Below, one piece after another: positions 30,321 through 43,334 of a DNA stretch of 64,000 bases. The notes below the pieces were generated by a model. The model was not told the DNA's origin. It was given only the letters and a program-made list of their open reading frames with translations, and made no database searches. Position numbers and translations under genes: made by a program. The DNA is from Prorocentrum cordatum (lineage: Eukaryota; Sar; Dinophyceae; Prorocentrales; Prorocentraceae), in assembly GCA_963575745.1 (NCBI GenBank), contig CAUYUJ010005002.1, positions 589,979 to 653,978 on the forward strand. Reading direction: 5' to 3'. Numbering within the stretch: the stretch's first letter is position 1; the number at the start of each line of letters is the position of its first letter.

Positions 30321-32320
30321 TTGCCTACATTCGCGAGGGTTAGTTTAGCGCGTGATTCTCTTTTGTCCTAGTCTTCTTTGTTCTTGATTGCCGCAGTTAT
30401 GTATGTTTTTGTTATGTGTGCATGCGTTTGCTTTGTCTGCCAGACCTGTTCAGTGCCCCAGAACGTGCGACGCGGTATGTCAGAGATCATGGGCGCCTTT
30501 GTTTTTGCCTTCTATCGTGCCGCCCCGTGCGCCACGGGCATTGACTGTGCGCAGGTATTTTCGAGCTGGCCCCCACAGGACGCGACTGGATTGCTGTCGA
30601 ATTTCCTCCAGTCTTTTGTGCTTGGATCGACGCTCCAGGACGAGTCGGCTGAGATTGCTTGGGATCCCGTCTCACCCAATCCCCTGCCAAACGCCTTTTT
30701 CCTCTTCGTCGGTTTCCCCCTCCGGTCCTTGTCTACCTCCTCCGCACGTTCCGCAGGAACCGTCCACAGGATTTGCCCCCATTTGCGAACGTGGTCGCTC
30801 ATGGCGCCCAGGTGGCCAGTATCCGACAAACGCCAGCGCGGCCAAGCCACCGAGGGAGGGGACCTTTCACGAGCATTGCGGGCACGTGCTGCTTTTGATT
30901 TGCTCTGAATCCCTCCCTACGGTGGCGGTTTGTGCGCGCGCGTGTATTCCTTTCTTAGGTGAAAAACCAGGTTGACAATATATCGAAGCAGCAGTTCTGT
31001 GCATACACACATATAAGTCATCGCAACGATTTAGAGCTAGGAGTTCCCTGAGCAGGGACAACGGAACAGGATGAGACAGAGAGCAGGGGTGCCTGTTTAA
31101 TCTCCTTCCGTCCATTACTGCTTCCTTGCTCTAGCCATGTTTCCGAACAGTTGGCTTAGGTCGACTCTCAAACTAATTTCGAGGATTATAGTGGACACGC
31201 TGTGGATTTACAGTTCTGGCCATGGCGTGGTTTTTCGGTGATTGTTCAACGCAGTCAGCTCGACAGGTGGAATATGGATCCAGGGCCGTCGGGCCCGCGT
31301 CGCCGCTGCCACTGTCCTTCCTTCACATATGTTTGCTCTTCACCATCGTGTGTGTGTGTGTGGGGGGGGGGGGGGCTGCCTCATGACGGCCTTGTCGGCG
31401 GGCCCACCCTGCCCCGTTGCTCCGCCCTTCCCCGGTCTCCCCGCTCTCGGGTTGTCCGGGCCGCTCGCTGGTGGGCGCCTCGCAGGTCCCGTGGATCTCG
31501 GCGCCTCCGCGCGCCCGTTTTCCTCCTTGGTCTTCTCTGGCTGCCCTGTCGCCTGGAAGTCGGTCCGGCCTCGGCGCACGGCCGCTTCGCTGCGCTGCTC
31601 GCCCCCAGCACGCGCTGGGCCTGTTTCCGCCGCCCGGCGCAGCCGCCTCTGGCTGCTGCCCCCCCCCCGGCTGCCCTGCGGCCGCCGCCCCGCTGCCCCG
31701 GCGCTGCCCCTGCCGCGGTTCGGCCTCGTTCTGAGCGGGCCGGCCTCTGCTCCGTCCTGCCCGCGCTGCCCTCCTCGAGGCGGATGCGGTCCCCCAGCGC
31801 GCCGCCTCTCCTCCCCTTCCCCCGCCTCCGGAGCTGTCAGAGGCGCAGCTCGAGCGCATCCGCGCCAACCGCGCCGAAGCGCGCAGAAGGCGGTTGTTGC
31901 GCATCTTTCCCTCGAGCGTCCAGTGCGAATTCGGATGTTTTTTTTTTGTTTTCCGGATTTGGGCTTCCAGGTGAGCACGCGTCGACCGTCACGCCACTGT
32001 TCTCCACCACCTGCCCGCGCCGGGTTTCTTCTTCCCCCTTCTCTTGGATTGCGGTTTATTTCGCATCTGTATGCCCTACACATGTTCTATCCGACGCAAA
32101 ATGTGTGTGTGTGTGTGTGTGAGGGGTGCCTACGGGCTGCACCACACTGTTCCCTTGCCCTTGTGTCGCTCGCCTCGCACTCGAAAGTGAATCGCGGCCC
32201 CGGAATGTTCGATCCATGGAGCCATCCAGTCCTCGTGCCCTCGAGCTTTTGTTTCCTCGAACACGGGTGGTGGGAGCAGGAGAAGGAAGGAAGAGGAGGA
32301 GGAGCAAAGGGAGGACGAGG
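30321..32320. other. 2 kb without a supported gene
   Basis: GC-rich DNA with TG and G runs (31350-31372) and another TG run at 32100-32122. Long open frames on both strands are Pro/Arg/Ala-rich and lack motifs. Confidence 0.45.
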
Positions 32321-32720
32321 AGGAGGTTATGCCATGCTATGCGACGCGATGCTATTATACGCAGTGCTGGTTATGCTCACCTTTGCTGTGCGATGCTTTG
32401 CGATGCCATGCTATTCTCCTGTATGCTGCGCGATGCTACGCTGTGCCCTGCAGCGCTGCAGGTGTCCAGGAGCGTCCGGCCTGGAAAAACATTGTGTTTT
32501 GTCACTGCCGTTGTGGACGCCGCCGTCTCCTCCGTCTGTCGTCGTCGTCGCTTTCGCCGTCGCCGCCGTCGTCGCCGTCGCCGCCGCCGTCGTCGTCGTC
32601 GTCGTCTGCGGCAGCCCTCTTCTGCCAAACCAAGGTGGCCGCCAGAGCAGGAGGAGGAGGAGGAGAAGGAGGAGGAAGAAGAGGAGGGGGAGGGGGAGGG
32701 GGAGGGGGAGGGGGAGAGGG
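32321..32720. repeat. GCTATGCGATGC words, (GTC)n and (GGA/GGGGA)n
   Basis: 32330-32460 has repeated ATGCTATGCGATGC variants, 32520-32610 a GTC/GCC tract, and 32648-32720 a GGA to GGGGGA tract. Not coding. Confidence 0.75.
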
Positions 32721-32940
32721 ACAAGCTAGGTGCGCTCGCGTCATATCTGACATCCTATCTCTCCTTCCCATCCCTTACCATGGCGCAGATCCCCTCTCTA
32801 CTCGCTCAGTCGGATGTCGAGCAGGGCAATGCTGGGTACGCGATGCATTGTAGAGCACGGCATGGCATGGCGTAGAAGAGCACCGCAAGGCGTAGTATCA
32901 ACCTAGCATTGCAGTGCATGCCGTGGCAAGGCACGGGAAA

Positions 32941-33142
32941 TGACGCCAGCGCTGCAGCGGGAGCAGGAGTCGAAACGAGCGGAAGCGCGGAAATGAGGCC
33001 AGCGCTGCAGCGGGAGCACGATTCGGAACGAGCGGAAGCACGGAAATGAGGCCAGCGCTGCAGCGGGAGCACGATTCGGAACGAGCGGGGCCCGAAAATG
33101 AGGCCGGCGCCTCAGCGAGAGCAGCATTTTGAAAAACTGCAG
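32941..33142. repeat. About 52-bp tandem repeat, four copies
   Basis: Unit: AATGAGGCCAGCGCTGCAGC, GGGAGCACGATTCGGAACGA, GCGGAAGCACGG. The last copy is diverged. The minus strand gives repeated FRAPLVPNRAPAAALASFP-like peptides, a repeat product. Confidence 0.85.
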
Positions 33143-33257
33143 GCGAAAACCCCACTCCGGGGAAGCCTGTGTGTAAAAAAACAGTACGCGGGGGGGGGTC
33201 GGACATTCCCAGGCCGTCATCAGGGGAAGAGGAAGAGTAGTATTCATATTGAGTAAC

Positions 33258-33380
33258 TGTGGAGGAGGAGGAGGAGGAGGAGGAGGAGGAGGAGGAGGAG
33301 GGAGAGGAGGAGGAGGAGGAGGAGGAGGAGGAGGAGGAGGAGGAGGAGGAGGAGGAGGAGGAGGAGGAGGAGCAGGAGGA
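33258..33380. repeat. (GGA)n microsatellite
   Basis: Nearly pure GGA tract. Confidence 0.95.
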
Positions 33381-33611
33381 GATTCCTGGAGATTCCGCTT
33401 TCACAAGAGTAGTCATACTTCCCTCTGGCCGCCCTCCGAACTAGAACGAGAAGTAGCCGAACCAGAATATTAAGGACAGGAATAACAGGAGCCAGAGGAG
33501 GACGACCACGGCCGCGCATACCTCTGATGAATCCCTCGTCGCACACAGAGAGTGAATACCGCACTGCACACAAACCTGGCAGCTAAATAAGCAGAGATGA
33601 CATCAACTTCA

Positions 33612-34005
33612 TGCGGCCAGGCTCAGTCAATAACCAGGTACCTGTAACTGGAGCCCACAAAATTTACATCCCAAACTTGAACAGTAAAACTTGCGAAATA
33701 AAGCCCAACCAAAACTAGCCCAGACAATCAACCATGCGCCGGCCAGGCTCAGTCGACACCAACAAGCGTTTGCCTTGCGCTGGCCAGGCTCAGCCAATAA
33801 CCAGGTACCTGTTGCTGGAGCCCACAGAAAAATTAAAGCCCAAATTTGAACAGTAATACTTGCAACATGCAGCCCCAACCACAAACAGCCCAGACAATAA
33901 ACCATGCGCTGGCCAGGCTCGGTCGACACCAACAAGCGTTTGCCTTGCGCTGGCCAGGCTCAGCCAATAACCAGGTACCTGTTGTTGGATGGAGCCCACA
34001 GAGAA
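33612..34005. repeat. 167-170 bp tandem repeat, about 2.3 copies
   Basis: CCAGGTACCT recurs at 33634, 33801 and 33971. Units share GCCAGGCTCAG, CAATAACCAGGTACCTGT, TGGAGCCCACA, GAACAGTAA.ACTTGC, CCCAGACAAT and CACCAACAAGCGTTTGCC. The DNA is AT-richer than its surroundings. Non-coding satellite. Confidence 0.9.
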
Positions 34006-34039
34006 CTTGGTGAGTACGTGCGGAAGAAAAGGGCCTCAA

Positions 34040-34255
34040 GTTCAGGAGGAGGAGGAGGAGGAAGAGGAGGATGAGGAGTGAGGAGGAGGAGGAGGAGGCG
34101 GAGAAGGAGGAGGAGGAGGAGGAGGAGGAGGAGGAGGAGGAGGAAAATGAGGAGGAGGAGGAGGAGGAAAGAGAGGAGGAGGAGGAGGAGTATGATGATG
34201 ATGAGGAGGATGAACACGAGGAGGAGGAGGAGGAGGAGGAGGAGGAGGAAAGGGA
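34040..34255. repeat. (GGA)n microsatellite
   Basis: Interrupted GGA/GAT tract. Confidence 0.95.
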
Positions 34256-34579
34256 CTGATGAAGAGTGATGGATGAGGTTGTCTGCGCTCGATGGAGGAC
34301 AGCGAGTCTGGAGGGGAGGAGGGGGAGCAGGAGGAGCAGGAATATTGAATAGGAGAAGGGGTACCGAGTTTTCTGAGCACTGGCGTCCTTTGGCTTTTTG
34401 CGGGTTCCCGGATATTTCTGCGGAAACTCTAGGTGCCCCCCCCCTTCCAGGTGCCCTCTTCTGTTTCTTGTTGCCGTTGTTGGTTCCCTTTTCCCTTCCC
34501 CCCAGGCCTTCGCTAATGGAAATCCCCGCTCCTCTGCCCTCCCGTCGTCCTCCTCCTTGCCTCCTTCGTCCTCCTCCCT

Positions 34580-35000
34580 TCCCTCGTCGCCGTCGTCGTT
34601 GTCGTCGTCGTCATCATCATCCCCGTTCCATCCTGCCTTCCCTTCTCGTCGTCGTCCTCCTCGTCGTCGTCCTCCTCATTCCCCTCCGTTGCGTCCACAT
34701 CCGAAGATTCGAAGGTCGGACGACCCGATAGGCTTCTGTTCATGTCTTCATGTCTTGGGGTCGTCGGCCAGGGCAGCATGTCTTCATGTCTTCACGTCTT
34801 CACGTCGTCGGCCAGGGCAGCATGTCTTCAGGTCGTCACGTCTTCATGTCGTCGGCCAGGGTTGCTGGTCTTCAGGACTTCACGTCTTCAGGTCGTCGGC
34901 CAGGGCTACATGTCGTCAGGTCTTCATGTCTTCAGGTCGTCGAACAGAGCAGTTGATCTTGATATCATCGTTTCGAGAGGCCTTCAGATATTCAAGCGTT
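34580..35000. repeat. (GTC)n and CATGTCTTCA.GTCGTCGGCCAGGG tandem repeat
   Basis: GTC/TCC trinucleotides at 34580-34700, then about six units of CATGTCTTCAGGTCGTC plus GGCCAGGGCAG at 34740-35000. Confidence 0.75.
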
Positions 35001-36340
35001 CAGGTCTGCAGGTCGGGCTTTGGGAAGGCGTGTCTTCATGCTTTCATGTCGCCAGGAGATCGCGGAACCCGTGGCCAACGCGCTGATATTTCGGCGCAGT
35101 GCCCCTACCCGGCAGGAGGTCTCCGCAGCCTGCGCGGGCACAGGAATTCAACAGTGGTCGCTCTATCCTGCCGCGGGTCCGTCCCGCGCAGGGGAAACCG
35201 ATCCATCTGCGGCCTTCCCCCACGGCCGCATCTCGTTGGCCCGGCTTTCCGCGTGGAGGGGCGTCCTTCCGCGGAGCCCGTAGCGACGGCCGTTGCACAA
35301 GGCCTCCGCGGGGGCAGCACCCCCAAGGGTGGGTGGGGGAGGCAGCGGCTCGTTCGTTCTTGCCTGTTGCGGAGTTACCCCGCGCAGGAGGGATCGAGCC
35401 GCCAGCTGCCCCTGTCTGCGAGGCTCGCCCCGCCGACAAGATTTACCGTGCGGAGGGCCGTCCTCCCGCGCTGGTGACGGCCAGCGGGCCTCCTGCCCCT
35501 GCAGCCCTCCGGACATCACACTGCCATTTCTCCGCCCTGCAGGCGCGGCCTGCCTCCGCTTCTCCCCTCCCCTCCTCCCTGGACCTGCCCTCTGGGCCTG
35601 GCCCGCGGGCGGGCCGATGACTCAGGGACCGCCCCTCGGCCGCCGCTGTTTCCCGCGCGCCGCCCGGCCCTGTCGGCTTTCGCGGCTCGTTGGGCCTGCG
35701 CTCTTTTTGCGGCTGCGCCGCCTCTGATCGCTCTCCGCCGCCGCCCTTTGACGCGCTCCGTTGTCGGCCCACACTTTGCAATTCACTTTCCGCGCCTTCC
35801 AGGCCTGGCTGGTTATGGCGGCTGTCGAGCGTTGCGGGACCCTAAGTGGTCTCCGAGAGCTCGGCCAAGCGTAGACGCGCGTTCCGCCGCTTGCGCTCGA
35901 CTTTCCACGCCCTGTCGCCGCGCGCGGGACCGTGACGCCAAACGTGTGTTTGTGTGTTGTGTCTGCGTCTGTGTCTGTGTGTGTGTGTCTGTATTTGTGT
36001 GCAAGACCTTTTCGAGGCTTCTTGGGGTCCCTTGGGGCGCCTCTCGGGAACCCGTTCGAAGCCTCTCGGAGGTCTGTATGGGCTTCCTGGAGAGCTCTCG
36101 GGTCCTCGAAAGGGCCTCTTCGTCGGTCCCGGGGGCGTCGTTCACACCCCTCTTCGCAGCATGTCTCACTCCTCCCCTGCGCTCCTCTCTTCTGAATTGG
36201 CCCTGCCCCGTCCCTCTGGCAGGGGACGGCGGTGGCCGCGGTGGCCTCCTCTCCCGCGGCTGCGGGCGCGGTGCCGGGCCAGCAGGCAGCCAGAGGGGAG
36301 GGCGGAGGGAAGGATCTGCGATGTATTTTTGTTGCGAGTA
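35001..36340. other. No supported gene; short GGCC-minisatellite piece
   Basis: GC-rich DNA. 35960-36000 is TG-rich. 36010-36130 resembles the minisatellite of 1-1320 (CTTCTTGGGGTCCCTTGG). No domains found in open frames. Confidence 0.45.
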
Positions 36341-36349
36341 GGCGATGAT

Positions 36350-38230
<1,881 letters not shown>

Positions 38231-39209
38231 CCCCCCCTTTGGGGTGGGACAGGGGGGGTTAGGGGGGAGGGGGGTCCCCCTGGTTCTGATCGACGGCGCC
38301 GAGTGTTGGGGGGGGGCCACCCCCCAGTTCGAAACGCGCCGCCGAATGTTCCCAAGGCAAGCGCCCGTGAAACGCGCTCTCGCGTATATTTGTAAGGCTG
38401 ACTGCAACGGATGAAGATTTTTAGTATGGTTGTTGGTGATTGTGTTCGTGATCTTGGTTTTGATGCTGTTGTTAGTGATGATGACGATGGTGGTTTTGAT
38501 GATGTTTCTGCTTAGTGTCTGGGCGATGACGGGAGGATCCGCGCCGTGCGGATGCGGGAAGGCGATTTTGGCAGCGCGCGCCCTCGAGTAAGCGTCCAAC
38601 GTTTTGCGGGGTCAGCATGGCAGCGGGAAAGGCGGCACACGGACCTCCTGGACTGAAGCTGGACTTATCATAGGGCGGCACATTGAATTTGCGAGAAAGG
38701 GAACACACACATATATATAGAGAGAGAGATAAAGAGTCATAACTGGAGATAGCGAGCGAGAGAGAGAGAGAGAGACAACACAACAAGGAAATGCCTATAG
38801 GCTATTACAGGTGCGAGGAACTGCGAGATCAGTGGACAACCCAGTGCAGTTTATCAGTGGACAGCCCATTGCAGCTGCGAGGGTTCGGGGACAGGAAGTG
38901 GGATCGATAAGGGAATAAGGACGGCTCGCGCTCGAGGGGTGGCCACATTCGACACGCGTGAAGGGCAGCCGCTGCGCGGATCAAAGGTCGAGGTCCTCGG
39001 CGACCCTCCCCGCACGCCGTTGGGGGGAGGAGGGAGGAAAGGTGCGAGGAAAAAGGGAGAGGGGAGGCGCTGGCGGTCTTTCCCCCAGCGGCGCTGGTGC
39101 CCGTGATCACCGCCGTGGAGCCCGTGGTGCGAGGGCCGGCGGGCCAGGAGGTGCCTGCCAGCCCCGCCCCACCAGCGCCGGTTACGTCCGTGGTGGAGGT
39201 GCCCCAGGT
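38231..39209. other. No supported gene
   Basis: Mixed DNA with an AG-rich run at 38720-38780. A tandem GATCAGTGGACA.CCCA.TGCAG word lies at 38828-38878. Nothing else recognised. Confidence 0.4.
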
Positions 39210-39310
39210 CCAGGACCTCCTCTTCCTCGTCGTCGTCCTCCTCGTCCTCTCTTTCCTCCTCCCTTCTCCTCCTCCTCCTCCTCCTCCTCCTCCTCCTGCT
39301 CCTCGTCCCC
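39210..39310. repeat. (CTC)n microsatellite
   Basis: CTC/GTC tract. The VVEVPQVQ peptide just before it (39185-39215) is probably chance. Confidence 0.85.
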
Positions 39311-41320
39311 CCCCCTCCTTGCCACCCCTGTGGTTTCGCAGTGGGGAGGGGCTGATAGATAAGGGTTACCCTGGCGATCAACCACTAGTAGTAGGCCACG
39401 ACTCGGGGTTGTCCCCAGGCGGCCGAGAATCTGCCTTGGATTTGGCGGGGGGTGTTTCCCTCGTATCGTTGTTCATTTCTCATTCTTCGACAGTTCTTTG
39501 GATTTTTTGGGGGGCCAAGATCCTTTCATTTCTAATTGTTCTATCCTGGGCCTCTTCCTGGCCACTAGGGGGCCAGGAACAATTAGAAACGAGCACAATT
39601 AGAAATGAGCGCGACTAGAAATGAACGACGTGTACCTGAGGTATGCCGTCCTTCGCCAGCCTGACGTTGCGCCCCCCGACCCCCCCCCGCGCAGGAGTTC
39701 TGGGGGACCCCGATTTTGGGCCGGCCCCTGAATTTGACGTTGCCCCCGGCACCCCACCCGCGGGCGTGGGGATGAGAGGCGCGGAGGAGGTGAGCGTGGA
39801 GAGGCGTGGGGGCCGCCCGTCGTTGTTCCTGGGACGGGCCTCTCTACCGCCCCCCCCCTCCTCCCCCTCTTCCGATTAAGCGCCACCTGTGTGGACTCAC
39901 TCCGTTTCTCCGTAACTCCTCCTCCTCCTCTCGAGGCGCGTCGCCCTCCCGTCGCAGCCCCTACAGGCTGGGGCCCTGGACTTGCCATGGCCATCGGCGC
40001 CCTCCTGGGGGCCACTATGATTTCTTCACGGGCGATCGGTGCGCCGGACGGTCGCAAGCTGGTCGCTGCAAAATAGCACTGGGCCCCCGCGGCCTGACTG
40101 GAAACGCGCAGCGCTTATTGCGCGACCATTGCGGTTGTAACAACAGTGGGACGCTTTGGCGCGACTTGGTTTGTCAGCGCACGCCCGTGCCCCGATGTGT
40201 TTCATGTTTTTCGGTCTCGCGCGAGCGACGCCTCGTCATTTGTCAGCGCTTCTTTCCCTTGCCCCGCGCTCCAGCGGACACCGCGCCGAATTCTGTCGGG
40301 GCGATGAAAACATTTGAGCTGCTCCTGCGGGGCCGCGGGGTCGGAGCAGGGAAGCAGGGGGTGGCGGCGCGGAGACGGCCCGAGGGCAATGGGGGCCGCC
40401 ACAAGGGCGGCGGGGCGGAGCGAGGTGGGGCTGGGGGGGCGAGGGCACCGCGAACGAGGGGGTTCCGAGGGGGCCAGGAGAGGGAGCGGGCCGGATGTGA
40501 AGAGTTGGCTTGCGCGCGCGATAGGGCTTGCGCGCGTTGCGGGACGTCGCCCCCCACGCAAGGGCACTGGAACAGATTCGTGCTGGGCGATTGCGCGCGA
40601 GACCGCGCTGGGGCGACTCTAACTTCTTCGGGCGCGCTCGCCGTCTCCGCTGGTTTGCGCAGCCCCTTCCTCGCGCCTGCGTCTCACGTAGCGCGTGCCG
40701 TGCAGCTGCGCGCCATGCAGGGCATGGCCTAGACTGTCCCTGGCTGCGCTTACTCGCCGCCCCGCGTTGGCGGCGGCTTTCCGTCAGCGGCGCGGCGGAG
40801 ATGCCAGGGCGCCGCGGCGCGTCTCGCAATCGCGCGTGACGCGTGGCAGCGCAGACGCAATGATATCTTTTCTGGGTCAGCCTTTCGCGTTCCGTGTGGC
40901 GCGCGCTGGGCTCGGGGCGCGCGGCAGGATTGCCAGTCGGACTTCTGCTTCCCACTGCGGCGTCGGGCCTGGCCCGGGTCTGCCACGCCGCCCGCGGAGT
41001 GTCGGGGCGGGCGTTCAATGCAATGCGCAACTGTCTTGCGCGCCGCGCAGGTCGGGGGCCCAGATTGCCGCGACCCCGCGCCGCGGGCGCGCGTGCTTAG
41101 CGGGGCTGGCCGGCGAGCCGCGAGCTCCGTTGGCGCAGGGGGTGTCGTCCTGGAGGTCACGACGCGCGCGCGCCGATGCGGGCTCTAGGAAACGGTCAGC
41201 AATGGCCGCGGGGGCGCTGGCTAATGCCGGGCAGAATTCCAGGCCCCCTTGCGACGGAAGCGTGGCGCTTCCGCCGGAGCGTCGTCCCTTCAGTTTCTTC
41301 CCCTGAGTCTTCCTTCGATG
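39311..41320. other. 2 kb without a supported gene
   Basis: A foldback CCTGGCCACTAGGGGGCCAGG lies near 39568-39590, followed by three AATTAGAAA.GAGC words. 40080-41100 is GC-rich with CGCG words and frames open on all sides; no motifs. Confidence 0.45.
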
Positions 41321-41930
41321 TTTCCGTTGGACCGTTGCGAAGTCAAGTTGGGTCTCATTTTCCAAGCAGCCATCCATTGCGAATGCCGCGAGGATCAGCA
41401 TTCGAAGCTTTGGTCCATGGCGAAAGCCGCACCGCCCTCGTCTCCGGAACCGCGATCCGTTCTGAATGCAAAAGGGCATTCATTTTCTCACCCGCGGCCC
41501 ACTGCGAACACCGCGAAACGTTCAACTTTCGCGGCAGCGATCCATGTCGAACGCCAAAAAGGGTTCTTGTCAGCGCGCCCGCGACAGCTACCAGCTCTCG
41601 CCCGCCAAGGCGTGGAGCACCTCGAAAAACGAATGGTTTCCCTCGTCGTAGCACCGGTCCAACGACGCGCGTGGAAGTATGTCTTTGCATCTCATGGTCT
41701 ACATAGCGCTGCGCGCGGGGCGCGCCATGCCCGCTCATCGCGCAACCCGCGGGAGAGGCAGCAACGGTTCCAACCTGCGCAATGGTTCGATGCACACCTC
41801 CACTGCGAAACTTCATGTAGTTCTCATCTTCGCAGCAGCGCTCATCTCCGCGGTGAAATCCAAAAGGTTCTCAGATTTGCAGCTTCGGCCCATCATGCCC
41901 GAAGGCGTGCGCTTTTGCGAAATTCCTGAA
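41321..41930. repeat. Degenerate about 50-bp repeat
   Basis: Variants of GCGGC.CATCCA.TGCGAA, CCGCGAAACGTTC and TTTCTCACCC recur roughly every 50 bp. Weak, highly diverged. Confidence 0.45.
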
Positions 41931-42817
41931 GATCCGTTCTGCCAACGCTGATGCACTCGCGCGTGCAGCAATAGTTAATGATGTTCGTGGTGTTGAATGC
42001 GATCTGGAACGGTGAATGCGCACCAGGTAGTTCAATCTTTGAGCAAGGGGATTGGGTAAGCGCGCTGCCACAAGGCATGCGGTTCTCACTCTGGGTTGCG
42101 CGAGACCCGTTGCGGTCGTGGAGCGAATCCCCTTCTTAGGATTCGGCGCGCCATATAACGCCGCGCGCGCGAGGTGCGCCCCCGCCCCCCCCCCCCCCCC
42201 CACCCGTTCAGCGGGACCAGGAAGGCAACGCTCATTAAACACTTGCAGACGCGACCGATGTAATCATCTACCTATAACCAACACTTGAGCGTAGGCAAAT
42301 CCTCACACTTCCTCATGGTCTTTGATGCGGCGCGCTTGCCACGTCTCTGCATCCGTAAGTTATTGTATATTCATATGTCGAAAACCGGCCAATATTATGT
42401 ATGCTTTGTCGCTTCCGCGTGCGAGTTGTTGGATTGACTTTAAGCCGGTGCGATTCCTATGATTGCTCGTGCTCCTTATTAGCGGCATTGACCGTTTGGA
42501 ATATTCTGCTACTTCGTACTGGGTGGTCGGACTCCACGCATGTGCAGACATGTTCGCGATGTGCTTGCGCCAAATGTGACAAATCGCGTCAGCTAGTACA
42601 TGGTGGTCGTCGTAGTCATGCAGTGTGCGTGTTATGGAAGTAGTGCGACAGTTGATCGTGAACCGTTGATATTGGGTGCCGCGCTGAGCCTGTCGATATG
42701 CGGCGCCGCCCCCTGAATTATTGAATTTGTTCATGTGATGTGAAAACCCGGGGGATGCAGAAGCCCTTGTTTGATGTTGCTTGGGCAGGTTCCCCCCGCT
42801 GCTTGGCTCGAACTCTA
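41931..42817. other. No supported gene; flank of retroelement
   Basis: Near-balanced base composition, unlike the GC-rich DNA on either side. A C-run at 42180-42203 was noted. No coding or RNA feature recognised. Confidence 0.4.
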
Positions 42818-42862
42818 TGCGCGTGCTTGCGCGGGAAGGTGAGGGGCATTGTTCGGGCGATG
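42818..42862 (+). repeat. Left 45-bp direct repeat of the retroelement
   Basis: Matches 49522-49566 at 40 of 45 positions (GTGCTTGCGCGGGAAGGTGA core). All five differences are transitions; read left to right four are C to T and one is G to A, three of them at CpG. Confidence 0.75.
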
Positions 42863-42890
42863 TCTCCGGTTGCCATGGTCTATACTCAAG

Positions 42891-42909
42891 CCTCTTTTTC
42901 TTTCTGCAG
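42891..42909 (+). promoter_or_regulatory. Splice-acceptor-like tract before the first retroelement ATG
   Basis: CCTCTTTTTCTTTCTGCAG stands two bases before the ATG at 42912. A polypyrimidine tract plus CAG is what a spliced-leader acceptor would need; use is inferred. Confidence 0.45.
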
Positions 42910-42911
42910 AG

Positions 42912-43334
42912 ATGCCGATGGCCCCGGCAGGCAGCGCGGCCAGGCCCCCGCTCGCGGTCTTCGCGGCGGGGCTCGCCTGGATCAGCTGGCGCGCGGCCGA
43001 GGTCGGCTGGGCGCCCGCTGGGCCTTGGTCTCCGCCGCCGCCTCCGCCCGCGGTTGCGCTGGCGGCTGAGGGCTGGTGCCTCGAGGGCGCGCCGGCCTGG
43101 CTGGAGGCAGTCTGCCCGCCAGCGCAGGAGTGCCCGGCCTGCCCCGCTCGCGCGCGCCCGCAGGTGGACCTGCCTGGGCACTCGGAGACGGAGCTGCTGA
43201 TCTGGCTCGTCGGCTCGCCGCTGCTGACGCATCTGATCGGGTGCGCGCTGAGCTGCTGGCGAGGGCGAGGCCGCACCGCTGCGGTAAGGCATGGCGCTCC
43301 TCCCGTTTGGCGAGGAGGGGGGGTGGCACAGTGA
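42912..43334 (+). CDS. Retroelement ORF A with a membrane-like segment
   Basis: 140 residues from MPMAPAGSAARPPLAVFAAG. A Pro run sits at residues 41-46, a Cys-rich patch (CPPAQECPACPAR) around 68-80, and a hydrophobic helix ELLIWLVGSPLLTHLIGCAL at about 94-113. It starts right after the acceptor-like tract. The role in the element is unknown. It overlaps the next ORF by 44 bp in another frame, which may be a natural shift or damage. Confidence 0.5.
   Translation: MPMAPAGSAARPPLAVFAAGLAWISWRAAEVGWAPAGPWSPPPPPPAVALAAEGWCLEGAPAWLEAVCPPAQECPACPARARPQVDLPGHSETELLIWLVGSPLLTHLIGCALSCWRGRGRTAAVRHGAPPVWRGGGVAQ

Noticed and set aside
31242-32729. 495-codon plus-strand frame
   Set aside because: Pro/Arg/Cys-rich without motifs, crosses TG, GTC and GGA tracts, and the other strand is open as well.
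39185-39220. VVEVPQVQ peptide as a second alveolin exon
   Set aside because: Eight residues only, next to a CTC tract, with no splice signals and no further repeats.
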